Assembly (NCBI RefSeq): GCF_003589925.1
Contig: NZ_CP032382.1
Location: 6,944,001-7,008,000, forward strand
Reading direction: 5' to 3'
Source: Chryseolinea soli
GTDB taxonomy: Bacteria > Bacteroidota > Bacteroidia > Cytophagales > Cyclobacteriaceae
Length of the DNA: 64,000 bases
A program made the translations under genes and the position numbers. Of this stretch, positions 1-8,348 are shown one piece after another. Under the pieces are notes generated by a model. That model saw nothing but the letters and a program-made list of their open reading frames with translations. It was not told the DNA's origin and searched no databases. Position 1 is the first letter of the stretch; each line of letters starts with the position of its first letter.

Positions 1-2079
1 GATCTCGGCGTCGTGTTTTGCGACATCGTTTAGATTGAGGATGGTGATTTGAGCCTCGGCGTTGTTGATGAGGCGCTGGGCATAGCCGATCAGAAATTTG
101 TCGCGGGGCTCCAGCAGGGGGATGAAGACGCGGTCGATTTTTTCGAGTTCTTTATCGATGAGGATGCCTACGGGCACATGGCTTCGGTTTAGGATGGACC
201 GCGTTCGTTCATCGAACGAGGAGCTGTCGAACAGTTTTTCCTTTCCGGTAACCGTGCTCAGGAGGCGGTTGGGGTTGATGATGCGGGTGGTGAAGCCCAG
301 CACCTTGCCCAACAGGCTGCCTTCAAAAATGGATTGGCCCACCCCCACCAACAACAGGTCGTAGTCGCCGCGGTTGGCCACTTCCGCGATCTCTGCGTCA
401 ATGTCGTTGGTGGGTTTAAACAAGGTGGTTATTTTTTGTTGAAGCCGGTGTGACTCTTCCACGACGGGCGAGAAGCTCTCCTTCTCATATTCCTCGACAT
501 TGTATTGATTCAATTCATTGCTCGGTGACAAGTGCATAGCCGTGATGGCCGCGTTGCCGTTGAGTTTGCGCGTCAGGCTATTGGCCAGCCGCAGCAGCGA
601 CCGTCCCCGCTCAGGGTTGCCAAACGATACCAGGATCTTGAACTTGCTGATCTGGCTCACCTCGGCATCCACCACGGCGGTCTTCGACTTGAAGAGGAAG
701 TTGATGATGTCCAAGGCAGGCCCGGTCATGCCGGTGGTCACTAGCGCCATGATCACCATCATGGCAAACACCTGGGGCGTGAGCACACCGAGGTCGTAGC
801 CGATGTTCAGTACGATGAGCTCCATCAGGCCGCGGGTGTTCATGAGGGCGCCAATGGCGAGGCTGTCTTTCCAGCTTTGTCCCACGAATTTTGCAGCTAA
901 CGCGCTGCCAAAGAATTTGCCGGTAACGGCCACCAGGATAATAACACCCGTGATCATCCACAGATACGGATCGTTCAACAACCCGATCTGTGTTCGCAAT
1001 CCTGTAAAGACAAAGAACAAAGGAAGCAGCAGCACGACGGCGACGTCGTCCACTTTTTCGATGAAGATGTTTCTGAATTTCATGTTCTCGGGCATCACCG
1101 CGCCGGCCATAAATGCTCCGAACAGGGCGTGAATACCAATCACCTCCGTGGCGTAAGAAGAAATCACCAGGATGAGAAAGAAAATAGCGACCACCGGTTT
1201 GCTCAGGTTCTCGCGTGAAGCATGCAGATCGCCCACGCGTTTCAGGAACGGGCGGATCACGTTCAGCATCACCACCACATAGCCGATGGACAGCCCCATG
1301 ATATACAGGGCGCTGACAAACGATCCCGCTTTCACAATGGCAATGACCGCTGCCAGAATGCACCATGCCGTGATGTCATCGGCTGCCGCACAGGTGATCA
1401 CCACGGTGCCCAGACGTGTTTTCTGAATGCCCCGCTCCTGCACAATGCGCGCCAAAACCGGAAAGGCCGTAACACTCATCGAGATGCCTATAAATAAAGC
1501 GAAGGAAGAAAACTGGATGCCCTCGGGCGCAAATGACTCGTAAATAAAATACGCCAACCCCATCCCCAGCGCAAACGGGATAATGATGCTGGCATGACTC
1601 ACCACCACCGCCTCGTGCGCTTTGTTGCGCAGCACCTTCAGGTCAAGCTCCATCCCCACCACAAACATGAACAGGATCAGCCCAATCTGACTCAGGAACT
1701 GGATGTTGCCCATCGATTCCTTCGGAAACAACGCCGCCGAGAATTCGGGAAAGTACATTCCCAGTAATGAAGGCCCCAGCACAATTCCGGCGATGATCTC
1801 GCCCACCACCGAAGGCTGCCCGATCTTGTTGCATATCCATCCGAATAAGCGAGCAAACAGGATAATGGTCACGATCTGGCCCAGCAACACCGCCAGCGGA
1901 TGGTGCAGGCTGTGGCTCAACGCGGTGACAAATTCAGCCCAGGGATTGCTCTCCGCAGCACGCACCACGATATTTCTTCCCACCTCCTGCTGCTCTCCCA
2001 CCAACACAATCCAGTACATCAAAAGCGAAAAAATGCCGATGATGCCGATGTAAAAAAATATATTCCTAAACTTCTTCAT
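1..2079 (-). CDS. Cation/proton antiporter (CPA2/Kef type) with C-terminal cytosolic domain, partial
   Basis: This gene runs off the left edge, so its C-terminus is missing. The minus-strand frame is open for 693 codons from the ATG at 2079 to base 1. The start gives a basic/hydrophobic N-terminus (MKKFRNIFFYIGIIGIFSLL), then a second membrane helix and the exchanger core. Visible core motifs are GQPSVVGEIIAGIVLGPSLLG, FMFVVGMELDL, SVTAFPVLARI and CAAADDITAWCILA; the last matches the Na+/H+ exchanger ion-binding helix. After about 12 helices the protein continues into a soluble region (residues about 470-693) resembling the universal-stress-like tail of Bacteroidota antiporters. By family it should exchange Na+ or K+ for protons across the inner membrane. 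The cation is not decidable from sequence. No operon partner is visible; the next gene is 150 bp upstream on the same strand. Confidence 0.85.
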   Translation of the reverse strand, partial: MKKFRNIFFYIGIIGIFSLLMYWIVLVGEQQEVGRNIVVRAAESNPWAEFVTALSHSLHHPLAVLLGQIVTIILFARLFGWICNKIGQPSVVGEIIAGIVLGPSLLGMYFPEFSAALFPKESMGNIQFLSQIGLILFMFVVGMELDLKVLRNKAHEAVVVSHASIIIPFALGMGLAYFIYESFAPEGIQFSSFALFIGISMSVTAFPVLARIVQERGIQKTRLGTVVITCAAADDITAWCILAAVIAIVKAGSFVSALYIMGLSIGYVVVMLNVIRPFLKRVGDLHASRENLSKPVVAIFFLILVISSYATEVIGIHALFGAFMAGAVMPENMKFRNIFIEKVDDVAVVLLLPLFFVFTGLRTQIGLLNDPYLWMITGVIILVAVTGKFFGSALAAKFVGQSWKDSLAIGALMNTRGLMELIVLNIGYDLGVLTPQVFAMMVIMALVTTGMTGPALDIINFLFKSKTAVVDAEVSQISKFKILVSFGNPERGRSLLRLANSLTRKLNGNAAITAMHLSPSNELNQYNVEEYEKESFSPVVEESHRLQQKITTLFKPTNDIDAEIAEVANRGDYDLLLVGVGQSIFEGSLLGKVLGFTTRIINPNRLLSTVTGKEKLFDSSSFDERTRSILNRSHVPVGILIDKELEKIDRVFIPLLEPRDKFLIGYAQRLINNAEAQITILNLNDVAKHDAEI

Positions 2080-2232
2080 GCTCGCTTTGTTACACGTCCG
2101 GTAGAACCGCCGTGGCGTGGTTCATTTCCGGGTGCAAATATGAAAAAGAGGGGGAAAGAATGAAGACCGCCGGTCACAGAATGTAATGAAACCGAAGAAA
2201 AATGTAACGAAACAAGATATCCCGTGAAGGGC

Positions 2233-2952
2233 TTACAATTTTACTTTTCTTAGAAAATCCGTCCGATAGATTTCATTGAGCGTGAGCGCGATGGATTTAC
2301 CCGCTGCGTCGGCAAACGTCGTGGTGATCTGATCGTGCGAAAAATACTGAACGCTTTTCAAAGCGATCATCTGTTTTTTGTTGATGCGGCAAAAATCCGC
2401 CGGCGGCAGCAAGCCTTCCAGCTTTTCGAAGGAAATATTTTTCAACGTAAGCGTATGACCGTCCGTAAGTTGAACAAATTTGTCGCGGCTGTCGGTTTCG
2501 GAAGCGCTGACGTAGCCGATGGTATCAAAAAATAAAAGCGTTTTCCCTTTGTCGGTATTGAGTTGCACGAAGTTTTTCGAGGGCTCCGTCTTGTTGATGC
2601 GCTGCCCCACTTTTTGCACCGCTTGTTGCAACCGTTCTTTCGTGATGGGTTTGCGCACATAGTCTACGGCATCGAGGTCAAAGGCGTCGGCGGCAAATTC
2701 GGTGTAGGCTGTGGTGAAGATCACGGGCTTGCCTTTCAACTGCGCGGCGATCTGCAGGCCGTTGGTGCCCGGCATTTCGATATCGAGAATGCAAAGGTCG
2801 AAAGCCAGCGTGGGGAGTTCTTTTAGAAATATTTCGGGATTGTTGTAGGCCCGCACCACGTCCAGCTCCGGCAGTTGTTCGCACAACAACTTTAAGTAGG
2901 TCAGCCCCGGGAGCTCGTCATCGAGCAGCAAGCATCTTAACTTTGTGTTCAA
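2233..2952 (-). CDS. LytTR-family response regulator
   Basis: This is a 239-residue response regulator. The receiver domain occupies about residues 5-120, with the acidic pair D11/D12, phospho-acceptor D57 (LCILDIEMPGTNG) and the switch Lys in VRKPI. A LytTR DNA-binding domain follows at about residues 140-238 (FFDTIGYVSASETDSR, DGHTLTLKNISFEKLEGLLP, FCRINKKQMIAL). Its start overlaps the 3' end of the upstream histidine kinase by 35 bp, the usual LytS/LytR coupling in Bacteroidota. The target genes cannot be read from the sequence. The antiporter downstream is in the same orientation 150 bp away and could be regulated, but no direct repeat was identified. Confidence 0.93.
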   Translation of the reverse strand: MNTKLRCLLLDDELPGLTYLKLLCEQLPELDVVRAYNNPEIFLKELPTLAFDLCILDIEMPGTNGLQIAAQLKGKPVIFTTAYTEFAADAFDLDAVDYVRKPITKERLQQAVQKVGQRINKTEPSKNFVQLNTDKGKTLLFFDTIGYVSASETDSRDKFVQLTDGHTLTLKNISFEKLEGLLPPADFCRINKKQMIALKSVQYFSHDQITTTFADAAGKSIALTLNEIYRTDFLRKVKL

Positions 2953-3712
2953 GCAGGTCTATCTTTAAATGGGCAATGTACGTATCGTTCTCCACAAACC
3001 GGTTCAGTTTAAAGTCATCCTGGTAAATAATGCGCAGCCGCTGCGCCAGCGTCTCGGCACCAATGCCGCCTTTTTCTTTGGACAGGCTGGGCTTGGAGGA
3101 GATCTTGTTGGACACGGTCAGGTAAAAAGTATTGTCCTTCAATTCGAACACCACAGAAATAAAGGCGTCAGCACGTTGCAGGTCGGCATGCTTAAAAGCA
3201 TTTTCGATCAGGTCGATGGAAATGAGCGGGGCCAGCACGCGTTGGGTGTACATGGGATCGCTTTCATCGATTTTTGTTTTCACCTTCAATTCAAACAACG
3301 GGCTCACCTTGATCTTGTTGATCTCGATCAGATTCAAAGCAAATTCAATTTCCTCTTTCGGTGTCACATAGCGATGACGCGTCTCATACAACAAATAGTC
3401 CAGCACGTTCGAAAGTTTGTGAAGCGAAAAATAGGTTTGGTAGGCGTGCGACTGAATGGAATTGAGAATGTTGCGCAGCAAGTGGGGATTCAGTTTTGCC
3501 TCCAGCGTTTCCAGTTGCAGCCCGTTCACTTTCCGTTCCAGCACCTCGAACTGGGCCTGCGCCGCCGCTCGCCGCGCTTCTGCCCGCGCCAACTTGCGCC
3601 ACAAGTAGATCGCCGCCGCGGCCAGCAGCAGCACCAGGGCTGAAAGGATATAAACAAAAGTGGACAAAGCTTTGCTGTTTAAGAAAGCGAAGGTACAAGG
3701 TTTTGTCGTCAC
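2918..3712 (-). CDS. LytS-like sensor histidine kinase
   Basis: This is a short membrane-anchored kinase of 264 residues or slightly fewer. One N-terminal helix (LSTFVYILSALVLLLAAAAIYLW) is followed by a coiled coil rich in Ala, Arg and Glu. Then comes the His_kinase box (LEAKLNPHLLRNILNSIQSHAY, His phospho-acceptor) and a HATPase domain with the N-box IDLIENAFKHA and the glycine motif GGIGAETLAQRL. There is no sensor domain, so it probably senses through the membrane or a partner. The listed start is GTG at 3712. A TTG at 3667, just before the helix, is an alternative, and no ATG is available. It is co-transcribed with the overlapping LytTR regulator. Confidence 0.88.
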   Translation of the reverse strand: MTTKPCTFAFLNSKALSTFVYILSALVLLLAAAAIYLWRKLARAEARRAAAQAQFEVLERKVNGLQLETLEAKLNPHLLRNILNSIQSHAYQTYFSLHKLSNVLDYLLYETRHRYVTPKEEIEFALNLIEINKIKVSPLFELKVKTKIDESDPMYTQRVLAPLISIDLIENAFKHADLQRADAFISVVFELKDNTFYLTVSNKISSKPSLSKEKGGIGAETLAQRLRIIYQDDFKLNRFVENDTYIAHLKIDLLEHKVKMLAAR

Positions 3713-4059
3713 CGCCTAGCCGCCCACGCCAACTCAAAAGCTGCCGGAAGGAGAAACTAAGATTGCTGATAGCATAACTTGCCAATGTATTCATACTAAC
3801 CCCAGGCTTTAGCCTGGGGTTATCGGCATAATGAAAAAGGTGCCATAGGAAAGTCGGATCGATCTTCACGTTTCATGGCACCGCCCGCACACGCTGCCTC
3901 GGGCTCCGTCGTGACGAGCCCCTCTATCGAGCGTGACATGTCCTTGAGCCAAGTGACCCCAATTGCACTTCGAAGCCAGAGGTAGTGAGGGTGCGCCATG
4001 AACATTCGTGCTAACTGTCTTGTCCTGAAATAGGTTTACACTAAACCAGTAAACCTGCA

Positions 4060-4449
4060 ATGAGAACTAAAAAGAGAAAGTGGACCCGTTTAAGCGACGA
4101 AGAAAAGAAGCGGCTAATCGAATTGTATCATTCAAGAGGTGGATGCAAAGATGAATTTTGGCGTCAGTTCATAGATAAGGGCAGTAGAAATCAGGGTCGG
4201 TTATTGAGGTGGATGCGTCAGCTTGGTCTCGAGAAAAAACGTGTTCCAAGGAAACCCTTAAATTTGCGACCTATGGGTAGTAAGAAGAAGGGCAAAAAAG
4301 ACTCAGATCAGGCGCTAACAGCCAGGATTAAAGAACTGGAAAAGCAGCTGGAGGATAGCCGACTAAAAGAAGAAGCTTACAGACGGATGATTCAGATAGC
4401 GGAGAAGGATCTCAAAATTGACATCCAAAAAAAGTCCGATACCAAGTAA
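4060..4449 (+). CDS. IS3-family transposase OrfA
   Basis: This 129-residue protein begins with a basic helix-turn-helix region (KWTRLSDEEKKRLIELYHSRGG through GRLLRWMRQLGLEKKR). It ends in a leucine-zipper-like coiled coil (LTARIKELEKQLEDSRLKEEAYRRMIQIAEKDL). In this family OrfA binds the terminal repeats and the coiled coil mediates multimerisation. The last codons contain the slippery run at 4427-4434, from which a -1 shift enters the orfB frame. On its own it acts as DNA-binding protein and inhibitor. The start is 20 bp inside the left inverted repeat. Confidence 0.93.
   Translation: MRTKKRKWTRLSDEEKKRLIELYHSRGGCKDEFWRQFIDKGSRNQGRLLRWMRQLGLEKKRVPRKPLNLRPMGSKKKGKKDSDQALTARIKELEKQLEDSRLKEEAYRRMIQIAEKDLKIDIQKKSDTK
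4427..4434 (+). promoter_or_regulatory. Programmed -1 ribosomal frameshift site (A7G)
   Basis: Seven A residues followed by G form the slippery heptamer A-AAA-AAG in the orfA frame (codons CAA AAA AAG). After a -1 slip the ribosome reads GTC CGA TAC CAA GTA and stays open through to the orfB ATG at 4458. It would therefore make an OrfAB fusion, the active transposase of IS3 elements. Confidence 0.85.
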
Positions 4450-4457
4450 TCCATCAA

Positions 4458-5300
4458 ATGAAGTTGCGTTACAAACACATCGCCCTGATCCGGCTATGTC
4501 GATTACTTGGTATAACTTCTCAGGCTTATTATCAACATTTCAAACATCAAAACTCTCAGCAGACTACGCTCAAAGTTGTATTGAGCCAGGTATATAAAAT
4601 TAGGGACCGACATCCTCGCATGGGAGGAAGAAAAATTTATCGAATGATACAGTCTTTTTTGCACGAGCACCAAATCAAAATGGGCCGTGATGCATTTTTT
4701 AAGTTGCTAGAAATCAACAACTTATTGGTTGTCCGGAAAAAGAGAAAGGTATTTACGACAAACTCCCAGCACCACTTCCATAAATACCCTAATTTAATTA
4801 AGCAATGCATTCCAGATCGCGTAAACCAACTTTGGGTAAGTGATATAACTTATTGGAAAATTAATAGTGGATACGTTTATATCAGTTTGATTACGGATGC
4901 CTATTCGCGAAAAATTATTGGCTATCATGTAGCCAAGACACTGGAAGCTACTGGAACTGTCCAAGCATTAAAAATGGCTCTACGTACAATCCAGACGAAG
5001 CCCATCAGCCTAATCCATCACTCTGACAGGGGTCTGCAATACTGCTGTCGCCAATACACGCAGTTGCTTCGGGATAGCCTGATTCAAATTAGTATGACAG
5101 AGAATGGAGACCCCTATGAAAATGCTTTGGCTGAGCGTGTGAATGGTATATTAAAAGAAGAGTACCTTAACGAATACTCCGTTCACAATTTGAATCAGGC
5201 CAAGATGACAATGGATTTGGTAGTTAGGCTATATAATGAAGAACGCCCTCATATGAGCTGTGGCTACCAGACTCCTGAAATTATCCATTCAAGATGTTGA
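4458..5300 (+). CDS. IS3-family transposase OrfB (DDE integrase core)
   Basis: This 280-residue catalytic half has an N-terminal HTH_21-like region (HPRMGGRKIYRMIQSFLHEHQIKMGRDAFFKLLEINNLLV). The rve integrase fold runs from about residue 115 to 275. The catalytic acids are visible: Asp in LWVSDITYW, Asp in LIHHSDRGLQY and Glu in ENALAERVNGILKEEYL. It is probably made mainly as an OrfAB fusion by -1 frameshifting from orfA, since the frame upstream of its ATG is open back to the slippery site. Full length with no disruption, so the element is likely competent. Confidence 0.95.
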   Translation: MKLRYKHIALIRLCRLLGITSQAYYQHFKHQNSQQTTLKVVLSQVYKIRDRHPRMGGRKIYRMIQSFLHEHQIKMGRDAFFKLLEINNLLVVRKKRKVFTTNSQHHFHKYPNLIKQCIPDRVNQLWVSDITYWKINSGYVYISLITDAYSRKIIGYHVAKTLEATGTVQALKMALRTIQTKPISLIHHSDRGLQYCCRQYTQLLRDSLIQISMTENGDPYENALAERVNGILKEEYLNEYSVHNLNQAKMTMDLVVRLYNEERPHMSCGYQTPEIIHSRC

Positions 5301-5555
5301 AATATGGATAACTCTCAAAAGTACATTACTTTGAAAGGTATTCTTGTGGAGTTATCCACATTCCAACATCAAAACACGACAATAGTAATGATGTTAAATC
5401 TGTAAACTTATTTTAGGACGAGACAAACATTAGGATGCGAGCGTGGCGCAAATACTATGGGTTGCCCTAACCCCAGGCTAAAGCCTGGGGTTATAAACGT
5501 TCAATATAGGCTATACACGATCCGTAACTTGTGTACGCAAGACGGCAGCCAAGGG

Positions 5556-6521
5556 CTACGGCTTGCGCAAATTCAGCGCCGAGAGATCGACCTGGTAGAT
5601 GTCGCTCAGCCCATTGCCCGCGCTGTGCAGACGCTTGTCCATCTCTGTAGCCGTCTCAGGTTTTGCCGTGGTGGCGGGATTTCTATTGCGCGAGCTCGCA
5701 AAGAAAAAGTATTTACCATCCCGCGACACCTTCGGCGAGAACTCGGTCACCCCGGAGTTGAAGGGCTCCGGCAATCGTTCGGCAGGTGTCCACTTTCCGT
5801 TTTCGTTGTAGCTCACATACAGGTCGGCGTTGTCAAGGTGATCGGGCCGGGCGGCGAGAAAGATCAGGATTTTTTCGTCGGGGAAAATAAAAGGTTCGTA
5901 CTCACTCCCGGGCGTGTTGATGGCCTCGCCGAGATTTTCGGGTTGCTGATATTTTCCATCCACCAACACGCTCCGGAAAATGTCCGACCCTCCCAGCCCA
6001 CCGTCTCTCCGCGAGCCGAAATACAGCGTGCCCTTGTCGGTTAAGGTTGGATAGTATTCGCTTTTATCGCTATTGACGGGCGCCTCCATCCGGACGGGCT
6101 CACTCCAGCCCATCTTCGTGCGCTCCATTTTCCAGATGTCCATATCTGCTTTAGCAGGATCGCCGGCTTTGAGGGGACGGTTGGAAATGAAATACAACGT
6201 CTTACCGTCCTTTGTGAAGAAGGGATCGGCGTCCATATACTGCCCGGAGAACGGAGCAATCGAAGGCGCGGCCCACGCGCCATTTTTATAATACGAAACA
6301 CAAATGGTCCACTTGCTGATATCCGGACCGCTCTTCACAAAATACAACGTATCACCCCCCGGCGAAAATGCAGGATGAGATTCGTAGTCACCCGTACTCA
6401 CAACACCCTCACCAAAAATGCGCGGCTGCAACAACGCGCCGGCTTGTGCATAAGATTTTGGCTGAGCGTCGATGGAGGAATATATCAAAGCAATCGACAG
6501 GAACGTAAGGAAATAACGCAT
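5556..6521 (-). CDS. Exported PD40/WD40-like beta-propeller protein
   Basis: The chosen ATG (6521) gives a clear signal peptide (MRYFLTFLSIALIYSSIDAQ). An upstream in-frame ATG would add 22 residues ahead of it. The mature 300-residue region has repeated PD40/TolB-like blades: HPAFSPGGDTLYFVKSG, DPFFTKDGKTLYFISNR, YPTLTDKGTLYFGSRRDGGLGGSDIF, EPFIFPDEKILIFLA, SPKVSRDGKYFFFASSR. Bacteroidota use such propellers in periplasmic or outer-membrane proteins, often next to OmpA or TonB systems, but this copy has no OmpA domain. The substrate or partner is unknown. It is the only gene in its immediate unit, downstream of the IS-bearing repeat. Confidence 0.82.
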   Translation of the reverse strand: MRYFLTFLSIALIYSSIDAQPKSYAQAGALLQPRIFGEGVVSTGDYESHPAFSPGGDTLYFVKSGPDISKWTICVSYYKNGAWAAPSIAPFSGQYMDADPFFTKDGKTLYFISNRPLKAGDPAKADMDIWKMERTKMGWSEPVRMEAPVNSDKSEYYPTLTDKGTLYFGSRRDGGLGGSDIFRSVLVDGKYQQPENLGEAINTPGSEYEPFIFPDEKILIFLAARPDHLDNADLYVSYNENGKWTPAERLPEPFNSGVTEFSPKVSRDGKYFFFASSRNRNPATTAKPETATEMDKRLHSAGNGLSDIYQVDLSALNLRKP

Positions 6522-6754
6522 AGCTTTTTGGTTAAGGTACAGCATAATACCAAAGCCCAAGATACAGCCGATTGAACTATGTTGCATTTCAACACCCCCA
6601 AAACGCTCACACCTTTTGCGGCAATTTCAACCCCGGAAGCTTATTTTTTTAAAAGCCCCAATGCATGACCTCTATGCGTCGCATAAATATTCACCCTCAC
6701 AAACTCACACCCTACTGGCTCCTGGCTCCTGGATTCTGGCTCCTGAAAATTCCC

Positions 6755-7483
6755 TCAAATCCCCACATACCAAGCCCACCCAATGTCCCCATTGTCAATA
6801 AAATCATCACTCACCACCACCCTTTCCAAAAACTTAATGCTCTTATACCCCACCTGCGTCTCCACCCGTGCGCGTACAGGCGCCCCGTGGGGAATGGAAA
6901 GGTCGCGGCCGTTCATGCCATAGGCCAGGAGCGTCTGCGGGTGAAAGGCATCGAGCAAGTCGATGCTTTCGCGGTAGCCGTCGTAGGCCACGAAATTCAC
7001 AAAGCGTGCGGTGGGCAGGATGCCGGCGTGTTGCAACACCACGCTCAGCGGCACACCCGTCCATTCGGCAATGGCCGACCATCCCTCTTCACAGAGGTGA
7101 CGTGTGATCTGCTTGCGCATGGGAAACTTCTGAAGGTCGGCCAGCGAATACAATCCCGGTCGCGCCACACGCCCCTCGACCGACAAGCGCCAGTCGCCAA
7201 ACCCATTTTTAAGAAAGGGACCATACGCCTCGCTATGCACCGAGGGATCGATCGTGCCCGTGGCGGGGAACGACGAGATATCGCCATAGGCATACTCCTT
7301 CACCAGCGATTGTCCCGGCAGCAGCGCCCGGTGGGCCTTGTAGGTGAGCACGTCGCCCATGCGGAGGATGTTGCCGTAGGTGGGCGGAAGAGGTTGCGAA
7401 CAGGCGGGCAACAACATGCCGCTCAGCGAGGTCAACCCCGCGATGATGGCCCGGCGCCGCGTGATGAGATGTTGCTGTTTCAT
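6755..7483 (-). CDS. Sulfite-oxidase/MsrP-like molybdopterin oxidoreductase
   Basis: This 242-residue protein belongs to the oxidoreductase molybdopterin-binding (SUOX/YedY) fold. The N-terminus has twin arginines (TRRRAIIAG) and a lipobox-like LLPAC at C28, suggesting export in folded form and possibly lipidation. The conserved Cys that would ligate molybdenum is C131 (RHLCEEGWSAIAEWTGV), followed by GAPVRARVETQVGYKSIKFLERV. The ATG at 7483 was chosen over the longer open frame because it gives the signal and overlaps the cytochrome gene stop as TAATG. The partner is the cytochrome b gene immediately upstream, which probably supplies electrons from or to the quinone pool. The substrate is unknown; methionine sulfoxide reduction or sulfite-type chemistry are family precedents. 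Confidence 0.88.
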   Translation of the reverse strand: MKQQHLITRRRAIIAGLTSLSGMLLPACSQPLPPTYGNILRMGDVLTYKAHRALLPGQSLVKEYAYGDISSFPATGTIDPSVHSEAYGPFLKNGFGDWRLSVEGRVARPGLYSLADLQKFPMRKQITRHLCEEGWSAIAEWTGVPLSVVLQHAGILPTARFVNFVAYDGYRESIDLLDAFHPQTLLAYGMNGRDLSIPHGAPVRARVETQVGYKSIKFLERVVVSDDFIDNGDIGWAWYVGI

Positions 7484-8226
7484 TATTTTCCCAGGGTCAT
7501 GCCCCGCATTTGTTGTCTGAATCCGGAACGGATCACCATCACTACGTGCACCACCAAAAACAGCACGAGGGCCACAAAGGCAAAGAAGTGGATGGTCCGC
7601 GCCGACTGAACGCCTCCAAACATTTTCAGCAGAAATGGATACGCCGCCGTCACTGCCGGCGACATCGTCACACCCGTCACCACCATCAGCGGAAGCAGGA
7701 AGAACACGATGGTCACATAGGTACACTTCTGCAGGAGGCCATAGGGGCCACCACCTTTCGGAATCTGCATGCGCAGATGATCACCCACGTCGCGCAAGAA
7801 CGACCGCCATGTAAATTCATCACGTCGTGGCAGGAGCCGCTTCCGGAAATGTCCCGTGAAAGCCCCGGCTAACAAATAGATTGCGCCCGTGACAAACAAG
7901 AACCATCCGGCGAGGAAGTGCAGACTTCGCCCCCACCCGTTCTGGTTGAAAATGTCGTAGGTGCGGCCTGCCGATACGGGCGATCCCGGCCGGTCGAAAA
8001 AGGACTCACGTTGCGTCCATCCGTTATGATGATAGTTGCGGCTGACGGGCAATTCCAGCAAAGCCGGCGTGAGGTCGTTGCCCACTTCACCCCAATACAA
8101 CCGCGGGTGGGTCATCAGCATTTCATAGCCCGAAAACACCAGCGCGACAAAACTCATCGCGATGATCCAATGCGAGATCCTGACCCAGCGTTTGTGCTGA
8201 CCATTCGTAACCGAGAGAGAGGGCAT
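7483..8226 (-). CDS. Cytochrome b561-type membrane subunit
   Basis: The 247-residue protein has four main hydrophobic helices with histidines placed for heme b binding: H19 (VRISHWIIAM), SLHFLAGWFLFV, ARTIHFFAFVALV and LFLVVHVVMVI. This fits the Ni-hydrogenase/thiosulfate-reductase cytochrome b family. It is translationally coupled to the downstream molybdopterin oxidoreductase (TAATG overlap). It should carry electrons between quinol and that periplasmic enzyme, an arrangement comparable to MsrQ/MsrP although the cytochrome family differs. The start at 8226 is the first ATG before the first helix. A divergent receiver-domain gene begins 122 bp away. Confidence 0.87.
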   Translation of the reverse strand: MPSLSVTNGQHKRWVRISHWIIAMSFVALVFSGYEMLMTHPRLYWGEVGNDLTPALLELPVSRNYHHNGWTQRESFFDRPGSPVSAGRTYDIFNQNGWGRSLHFLAGWFLFVTGAIYLLAGAFTGHFRKRLLPRRDEFTWRSFLRDVGDHLRMQIPKGGGPYGLLQKCTYVTIVFFLLPLMVVTGVTMSPAVTAAYPFLLKMFGGVQSARTIHFFAFVALVLFLVVHVVMVIRSGFRQQMRGMTLGK

Positions 8227-8348
8227 GGATCAATATACGTTTTTTTCGTCAATGTCTGAAGCCATTCTTCACGCCATCTTCAAACAACCGTAACATCCAT
8301 CTCTTATTAACGTGCTACATTTGTGCCCGTAACCATCGCATTGTTCAT

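Larger units (their letters stand above)
4016..5425 (+). mobile_element. IS3-family insertion sequence, complete
   Basis: The element is 1410 bp. Terminal inverted repeats of about 25 bp lie at 4016-4040 (starting TGTCTTGTCC) and 5401-5425 (reverse complement starting TGTCTCGTCC), with four mismatches. It is flanked by a 3-bp direct duplication AAC (4013-4015 and 5426-5428), as expected for the IS3 family. It contains orfA and orfB in different frames with a frameshift signal between them, and all parts look intact. Base composition is more AT-rich than the host genes, which suggests recent arrival. Confidence 0.95.
3797..5493. repeat. REP/MITE-like interspersed repeat, copy 1 (split by IS element)
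   Basis: Both ends carry the same 26-nt hairpin: 12-nt arms beginning TAACCCCAGGCT, at 3797-3822 and 5468-5493. The right one is the exact reverse complement of the left. Removing the IS and one target duplication leaves about 284 bp. The interior matches copy 2 (16012-16275) in the opposite orientation. Shared blocks are GCGCCACG, AGCACG, TCATGGCGCAC and CTCGAT followed by ACTTTCCT.TGGC. No protein is encoded. The structure resembles a palindrome-bounded non-autonomous element. Confidence 0.8.

Noticed and set aside
611..1366. 251-residue minus-strand ORF over the antiporter
   Set aside because: The antiporter is encoded in another minus-strand frame that is open across the whole region and carries exchanger motifs. 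This ORF shows none.
3384..3869. 161-residue minus-strand ORF and other ORFs with RLKPGV motifs near 3.8, 5.5, 16.2 and 21.6 kb
   Set aside because: The motif is the translation of the palindromic repeat (GGCTAAAGCC core), so these are spurious ORFs made by repeats.
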